Shown one piece after another: positions 32,536-36,976 of a DNA stretch of 36,976 nucleotides. A program made the position numbers and the translations under genes. How positions within the stretch are numbered: position 1 is the first letter of the stretch; every line of letters starts with the position of its first letter. This DNA is from Prosthecobacter sp. (GTDB lineage: Bacteria; Verrucomicrobiota; Verrucomicrobiia; Verrucomicrobiales; Verrucomicrobiaceae): assembly GCF_029946185.1 (NCBI RefSeq), contig NZ_JAQSEA010000153.1, forward strand, positions 1-36,976, written 5' to 3'. The notes beneath the pieces were generated by a model. It had not been told where the DNA came from and did not search any database. It saw only the letters and a list, made by a program, of their open reading frames with translations.

Positions 32536-33873
32536 TCACGCCAGCTCCTTGATCGGCAGGTATTCGTTATCAACCAGGTAATGTGGGCGACCCGAAAAAT
32601 CCGACACCGTGCTGGTATGCGGATTGATGCCTAGGTTGTTGTAGAGCGTGGCGAATATTTCCTGGAAGTGTACCGGCCGATCTGTGGCCTCACCGCCGAG
32701 ACGATCCGTTGCACCAATGACCTGCCCATTCTGCATGCCGCCACCAGCGAGCAGCGCACAGGAGACGTTCGGCCAGTGATCGCGCCCGCCTTTGTTATTG
32801 ATGAGCGGTGTGCGCCCAAACTCGCCCCAGGCGAGCACGGTCACATCTTTGTCCATGCCGCGCTCATGCAGGTCCTGCACCAAGGCGCTGATAGCTTGAT
32901 CAAAGTCGGGCAGGTTGGCCTTCGCGTTCTTGAAATTGTCACCATGCCAGTCCCAGAAGCTGTAGCTCAGTGTCACCACACGCACGCCAGCTTCCACCAA
33001 TCGGCGCGCGAGGAGGAACTGCTCATTGAGCCGTGGGGCGGCGTCGCCTTGGATCTTGTCGGTGCCTTTGCCGTACCGTTCACGGATCTTGGGTGACTCT
33101 TTGGAAAGGTCGAGCGCTTCGACGAGGCGTGAGGAGGTCAGGATGCCCATCGCCTGCTCCCTGAAGACGTCGATCCCAGCCATGGTGCCAGAGGCATCTG
33201 CCTCGCGGCGGAAATTGTCGAAGGCGGAGAGCAGTCCGCGACGGTTCTCCAAACGGTCCAGGGTCACGCCGTTAAGCGACATGTCTTCCTTGCCGCGTTC
33301 CAAGGGCATGAAGGGGGCATGCGACACACCAAGAAAGCTCGGACGGCCCTGATTGTAAGGCGTGTGCTTCATCTGCTGCGAAAGGTTCACATAACCGGGC
33401 ACTGTGGGTGCGCCGCCTTTGAGCTTGGACACCACACTGCCAATTTCCGGCCAGCCGCCGGGAGGTGCGTTATTGCTCAGGCGGCCCGTCACGCATTGAA
33501 AGCTCTCGTGCCGATCCTTGGCCCCCACGACGCTGCGGATGAACGTCAGCTTGTCAGCCATCTTTGCCATACGCGGCAGGTGCTCGCAGAGCTGGATGCC
33601 GGGTACATTGGTGGCGATGGGCGAGAACGCGCTGCGCACCTCAGAAGGCGCATTCGTTTTGATGTCATACATGTCCTGATGCGGCGGACCGCCGGGCAGG
33701 TAAACCATGATCAGCGCCTTCTGCGATTTGCCGCGCCCCTGAGCCGATTCAGCACGCAAGAGGTCAGGAAAGCTCAGGCCACCCAGACCCAGTCCGCCGA
33801 TACGAAGGAACGAACGACGGGAAAGACCGTCACAGCAACGGCTGGAAGACTGACGCGAAAGCAGGGTGAGCAT
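32536..33873 (-). CDS. Tat-exported DUF1501 protein, GRDHWP type
   Basis: A 445-residue DUF1501 protein. The Tat signal is GLSRRSFLRIGGLGLGGLSF near residues 16-35. Blocks are YLPGGPPHQDMYDIKT, LCEHLPRMAKMADKLTFIRSV, a WDWHGDN metal-like cluster, LAWGEFGRTPLINNKGGRDHWP and LAGGGMQNGQVIGATDRLG. It shares LCEHLP and GRDHWP with the DUF1501 gene at 10273 and differs from the PSD1-linked copies, which have GRDHH or GRDHN and a VHDLHATIL ending. The gap of 98 bases before it is the longest inside the cluster and could hold a promoter, but I see no convincing one there. The reaction is unknown. Confidence 0.91.
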   Translation of the reverse strand: MLTLLSRQSSSRCCDGLSRRSFLRIGGLGLGGLSFPDLLRAESAQGRGKSQKALIMVYLPGGPPHQDMYDIKTNAPSEVRSAFSPIATNVPGIQLCEHLPRMAKMADKLTFIRSVVGAKDRHESFQCVTGRLSNNAPPGGWPEIGSVVSKLKGGAPTVPGYVNLSQQMKHTPYNQGRPSFLGVSHAPFMPLERGKEDMSLNGVTLDRLENRRGLLSAFDNFRREADASGTMAGIDVFREQAMGILTSSRLVEALDLSKESPKIRERYGKGTDKIQGDAAPRLNEQFLLARRLVEAGVRVVTLSYSFWDWHGDNFKNAKANLPDFDQAISALVQDLHERGMDKDVTVLAWGEFGRTPLINNKGGRDHWPNVSCALLAGGGMQNGQVIGATDRLGGEATDRPVHFQEIFATLYNNLGINPHTSTVSDFSGRPHYLVDNEYLPIKELA

Positions 33874-33971
33874 GGAGTGATTAAACGAACGAAGTGGAGG
33901 AGGTGTTGCGGAAGCGGGGCATGGAAACGCAGCAATTCAGCCTGAATAGATGAAGCCTCGTATCCTGGCGA

Positions 33972-35153
33972 CTACTTGCTGGCTTTCGCATCCAGCTCTG
34001 CCAGCTTGAAGCGCACGCTCATGACGTAAGCAGGTTCGCCTTTCGTCCAGTGGCCGTAGGTGGTGGTAACGATAGTGCTATCGGGCAGGACTTCGATGCC
34101 GGGATAGGTGCAGTCGGCACCTTTGGTGTTGTCCATGATGCGCACGCGATACTGGCCTTCGGTGCCGTTGACGATGTCCTCGTATTTGCCCACCCAGCCG
34201 ACCCAGTCGCCTTTGGTCGGGCTGACGTGTGTGGTGTCGCGGAAGCTGATGAACAAACGGCCATCGGGGGTGTATTTGGCGACGTGGCGGTCCCCCGTGA
34301 GCGCGGCGGGCAGTTCTTTCGGCTCCGTCCAGCTTTGCCCCTCGTCGTTCGAGAAGATGACGAAGGAATTGAACTTCCGCGAGTTTTCGCGCAGCAGCAC
34401 GGCGATCTGTTTGCCATCCGGTGAACGCAGCGCACCGGGCTCGCACAGATTGGCATCCGGCAGCATGGCGATGGGAGCGGGTGTGCTCCAGGTGAGGCCG
34501 CCGTCTTTGGAAAGCGTGGTGTAAACCCAGAAGCGCCATGCCTTGGCGGGTGCGCCCCGGATGTAGCGGCCGTCATCATGGAAGAAGGCGAGGTAATGAC
34601 CCGGCGTTTTCAGATCAATCACCGTGCCCATGGCGACGATGCCGCCGAAGTCGCCGATGGGTTTCAGCTCGCTCCAGTTGGACCCATCATCTTCGCTGAC
34701 GGCCATGCGAATGGGATGCAGACCGCTGAACATGACGATGCGTTTTTTGCCACTCGCATCGACCACGCGGTGTAGCGTGGGCACCTCCACGGAAGTCTCC
34801 CATGATTTCGGTGTTGGCAGGCGATCACTCCACGTCAGGCCCGCGTCATTGCTGCGCTTGTAAACGATGGCTCCGCGTCCATGACCTTTGGGATAGACGG
34901 TCAGAATCGTCTTATTGTCTTCGAGCAGCAGCGTCGTCGGGTGGCCAAGGTACTGGCCTGGCTCCTGATCGACGATGACCTGGCGTGCCTTTTCACTGCT
35001 GATATCGACGGTGGGAATCGTGTAACCCGGCGCGAGTTTGGTTTTGAGATTCTTGGGGGGTGTCAGTGTGACATCGGCCTTTTGCAGGCCGTTTTGGGCC
35101 AGAGCAGAAGTGAGCAGCAGAGGGAACAGAACGGCAATGGAACGGAGATGCAT
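33972..35153 (-). CDS. Exported sialidase-like protein 2 with four Asp boxes
   Basis: A 393-residue Sec-exported protein (MHLRSIAVLFPLLLTSALA) of the sialidase superfamily. Four Asp-box motifs of the S-x-D-x-G-x-x-W type are clear: SNDAGLTW (101-108), SEDDGSNW (153-160), SKDGGLTW (215-222) and SNDEGQSW (268-275). They mark a six-bladed propeller. LHPIRMAVSEDDG, LCEPGALRSPDGKQI and ISFRDTTH contain Arg and Glu residues that could form a GH33 active site. Exo-alpha-sialidase is the formal family, but related proteins act on other sugars, so the substrate stays open. It is 32 bases after the beta-helix gene, and a CTAGGCA string overlaps that gene's stop codon. Confidence 0.88.
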   Translation of the reverse strand: MHLRSIAVLFPLLLTSALAQNGLQKADVTLTPPKNLKTKLAPGYTIPTVDISSEKARQVIVDQEPGQYLGHPTTLLLEDNKTILTVYPKGHGRGAIVYKRSNDAGLTWSDRLPTPKSWETSVEVPTLHRVVDASGKKRIVMFSGLHPIRMAVSEDDGSNWSELKPIGDFGGIVAMGTVIDLKTPGHYLAFFHDDGRYIRGAPAKAWRFWVYTTLSKDGGLTWSTPAPIAMLPDANLCEPGALRSPDGKQIAVLLRENSRKFNSFVIFSNDEGQSWTEPKELPAALTGDRHVAKYTPDGRLFISFRDTTHVSPTKGDWVGWVGKYEDIVNGTEGQYRVRIMDNTKGADCTYPGIEVLPDSTIVTTTYGHWTKGEPAYVMSVRFKLAELDAKASK

Positions 35154-35185
35154 GGTGCTGAATCAACGGATTGCGAATCACCTGC

Positions 35186-36238
35186 CTAGCATGGATCTGT
35201 GCCGTAAACGCCTTCAATTTCTGCGGTGGGGAGTTGCGGTTTCGAAGCCGATGGCTTGCCCTCGGCGAACCAGTGGTTCTTCTCGAAGCGAAACGTTTCC
35301 GTCGCTGTCGCATCACCGATATTGATTTCGATTTGGACCTGTGAACGGCGAAAGCTGATGCAGTTGCCCTTCACGAGCACATTGCGACACGGCACGAATC
35401 CTGGTGCGCGAGTTTCCTGAAGAATACGGAAGATCCATTTCGTGGGAAAGAGGATCGTGTTGCCGCTGAACTCCGCGCCATCGACACCCACAAAAGCAGC
35501 AGCGCAGGGACTGCCTTCAATGATGTTTCCACGCACGATAAGACGTGCAGCCTCGTATTTCGCGCCCTGAGGTCGAAAGTAAGCGAGGCCGGTGGAGCCG
35601 CCGACATTGACAGGGCGTTCACCGGCGTTGGTGAAATGACATTTTTCGACCGTTACATCACTCGTTCCGCCTTTGAGTTGAATGCCCGCAGAGGCCGTGA
35701 AGCCAGCTTTGCCGATGAAGTGGCAACCCGTGATCAATGAGTGGTGGCACCCAACAAAGTCGATCCCCTGCCCACCCCACCCGGTGAGGGTGCAGTCGAG
35801 AATCGTGAGGTGGTCGAGACCAGAGCATTTGATGCCGTCGTGATTACCCTGCGGACCAATGTCGCTGACTTCAATGTGATCCAGAGTGATTCCAGTCACC
35901 GGTTTATCAAGCTGCCCGCCGTCATCGAGATTGAGGCCATTCTCAGTCTGGCCGCTGATCTTGAGATTTTTCAGCGTGAGATCAGTGCAGCGGCTGAATT
36001 GCCAACCGGTCTTTCCGCCTTTGAAAACGGGCGGATTTTTTTCATCGAGAGCCTCAATGGTGAGCTTTTCAACACCCAAGACCTGCTGACCGCCCGCATA
36101 CTCGCCGGGGGCGATTTTCAGCGTCGTTCCGGACTTCAAATTGCGGAGCGCAGCGCGGAGCGACGCCGCGTCACGGACGACGATGTCTTCCGCGAAAGTG
36201 GTGGTGGCGAGCAGTAGAAACAAAAACGATTGGCGCAT
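35186..36238 (-). CDS. Exported right-handed parallel beta-helix protein
   Basis: A 350-residue protein with a Sec signal (MRQSFLFLLLATTTFA). The N-terminal part, VRDAASLRAALRNLKSGTTLKIAPGEYAG, is the usual cap of polysaccharide-lyase beta helices such as chondroitinase-B/PL6 relatives. Helix coils follow: LTLKNLKISGQTENGL, ITLDHIEVSDIG, LTILDCTLTGWGGQGIDFVG, SLITGCHFIGKAG, VTVEKCHFTNAG and LIVRGNIIEGS. No certain catalytic Lys/Arg pair can be pointed out. It probably binds or cleaves a polysaccharide outside the cytoplasm. A longer frame (to 36292) would overlap the upstream DUF1501 stop, and the ATG at 36238 gives the signal. It is 46 bases after the DUF1501 gene. Confidence 0.84.
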   Translation of the reverse strand: MRQSFLFLLLATTTFAEDIVVRDAASLRAALRNLKSGTTLKIAPGEYAGGQQVLGVEKLTIEALDEKNPPVFKGGKTGWQFSRCTDLTLKNLKISGQTENGLNLDDGGQLDKPVTGITLDHIEVSDIGPQGNHDGIKCSGLDHLTILDCTLTGWGGQGIDFVGCHHSLITGCHFIGKAGFTASAGIQLKGGTSDVTVEKCHFTNAGERPVNVGGSTGLAYFRPQGAKYEAARLIVRGNIIEGSPCAAAFVGVDGAEFSGNTILFPTKWIFRILQETRAPGFVPCRNVLVKGNCISFRRSQVQIEINIGDATATETFRFEKNHWFAEGKPSASKPQLPTAEIEGVYGTDPC

Positions 36239-36284
36239 GATGTGGGAGAGCAAAACGCCATGCGTGATCAATTCTTCCTCATAC

Positions 36285-36976
36285 TCAAACACCCAGCAGC
36301 TTGGTCAACGGATGCCCCTCGTTTTGGTCGATTCGTTCGGGGCGTCCTTTGTGGTTGTAGATGAGCTTGGTGTGGTCGAGGCCCATCAAGTAGAGGATAG
36401 TCGAATGGAGATCATGCACATGCAGGCGGTCTTCGACGGCGTAGAGGCCGAGGTCGTCGGTGGCACCGTAGGTCTGGCCGCCTTTCACACCACCACCGGC
36501 CATCCACATGGTGAAGCCAGTGGGGTTGTGGTCGCGGCCATCGCCCTGCTCACTCATGGGGGTGCGGCCAAATTCGCCGCCCCAGATGACGAGGGTTTCG
36601 TCGAGCAGGCCACGGGCTTTCAAGTCGGCGAGCAGACCGGCGATGGGTTTATCGACGGCGTTGCAGAGCCTGCTGTGATTAACTTCGATGCCCTTGTGGC
36701 TGTCCCATTTGCTGCCAGCGCCGCTGTAGAGCTGAATAAAACGCACGCCGCTTTCGACGAGACGACGCGCGAGCAGGCAATTGCGGCCAAACACAGCAGT
36801 GGCCTCGTTGTCCATGCCGTAAAGCTGCTTGGTGGCCTCGGTTTCCTTGCTGAGATCGACGGCCTGCGGTGCCTCGGCTTGCATCTTGTAAGCGAGTTCA
36901 TAGCCGCGAATGCGCGCATCCAGCTCGGTGTTGCTGGTGCGTGAGGCACCGTAGTCTTGGTTCAAGGCACCGAGCA
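36285..36976 (-). CDS. DUF1501 protein, GRDHN type, C-terminal part (5' end outside window)
   Basis: About 230 residues of the C-terminal half of a DUF1501 protein; the frame is open through the window end and reads LGALNQDYG there, so the start lies outside. Visible blocks are IRGYELAYKMQAEAPQAVDLS, ARRLVESGVRFIQLY, SKWDSHKGIEVNH, LVIWGGEFGRTPMSEQ, DGRDHNPTGFTMWMAGGG and HVHDLHSTILYLMGLDHTKL. It matches the PSD1-linked subfamily (copies at 22274 and 25533), so a PSD1 gene just beyond the window is expected. It is the first gene of the minus-strand cluster visible here, but probably not the first of the whole operon. Confidence 0.9.
   Translation of the reverse strand, partial: LGALNQDYGASRTSNTELDARIRGYELAYKMQAEAPQAVDLSKETEATKQLYGMDNEATAVFGRNCLLARRLVESGVRFIQLYSGAGSKWDSHKGIEVNHSRLCNAVDKPIAGLLADLKARGLLDETLVIWGGEFGRTPMSEQGDGRDHNPTGFTMWMAGGGVKGGQTYGATDDLGLYAVEDRLHVHDLHSTILYLMGLDHTKLIYNHKGRPERIDQNEGHPLTKLLGV

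Noticed and set aside
1-36976. Mobile elements, CRISPR arrays, tRNA genes, prophage or defence systems
   Set aside because: No transposase, integrase, regularly spaced repeat array, tRNA-like fold or known defence protein was recognised on either strand.
14543-36976. A classical SusC/SusD polysaccharide utilisation locus
   Set aside because: No TonB-dependent receptor, SusD-like protein, regulator or sulfatase was found in the cluster.

Overview
The window looks like chromosomal DNA from a moderately GC-rich bacterium of the PVC group, most likely a verrucomicrobium related to the Verrucomicrobiaceae; a planctomycete is the main alternative. The reason is gene content: five DUF1501 proteins, two DUF1549/DUF1553 (PSCyt2/PSD1) proteins, a DUF1080 protein, three ceramidase-like proteins, two exported Gfo/Idh/MocA proteins and sialidase/propeller proteins, nearly all with Sec or Tat signals. 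This is inferred from protein families, not from a marker-gene tree. No tRNA, rRNA, transposase, integrase or CRISPR array was recognised, and no stretch above 300 bases lacks a gene.

Layout. (1) 1-2151, plus strand: the 3' part of a TPR protein, then sufE and a GNAT acetyltransferase, packed with overlapping or touching ends. (2) 2208-6701, minus strand: a membrane protein, lysA, metF and a ROK sugar kinase, probably one operon. (3) 6839-8572, minus strand: purM and an exported SGNH hydrolase. (4) 8751-11649, plus strand: ceramidase-like copy 1 and a Tat-exported DUF1501 protein. (5) 11660-12178, minus strand: a 3D-domain envelope protein. (6) 12393-14542, plus strand: an exported amidohydrolase translationally coupled to a DUF1080 protein. 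(7) 14543 to beyond 36976, minus strand: at least 16 genes in one direction with short gaps. In transcription order these are DUF1501 (cut by the window end), a beta-helix protein, a sialidase-like protein, DUF1501, a propeller protein, Gfo/Idh/MocA, a PhoD-like phosphatase, PSD1, DUF1501, PSD1, DUF1501, a lactonase-like propeller, Gfo/Idh/MocA, a second sialidase-like protein, a kelch-like propeller, and ceramidase-like copies 3 and 2.

How the genes may work together. Regions 1-3 are mainly housekeeping (Fe-S assembly, lysine, methionine/folate, purines). Regions 4, 6 and 7 encode an almost entirely exported set: predicted hydrolases, sugar-oxidoreductase-like proteins, propellers, and paired DUF1501/PSD1 proteins carrying CxxCH haem-type motifs. 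No transporter, regulator or cytoplasmic sugar kinase was seen inside region 7. The best reading is an envelope or periplasmic system that processes a complex glycan, glycolipid or similar polymer. The substrate cannot be read from the sequence. The most striking points are the ceramidase-like trio with complementary loss of key residues, the tandem DUF1501-PSD1 modules (one missing its N-terminal haem domain), and an exported oxidoreductase-like protein with a degraded nucleotide-binding loop.
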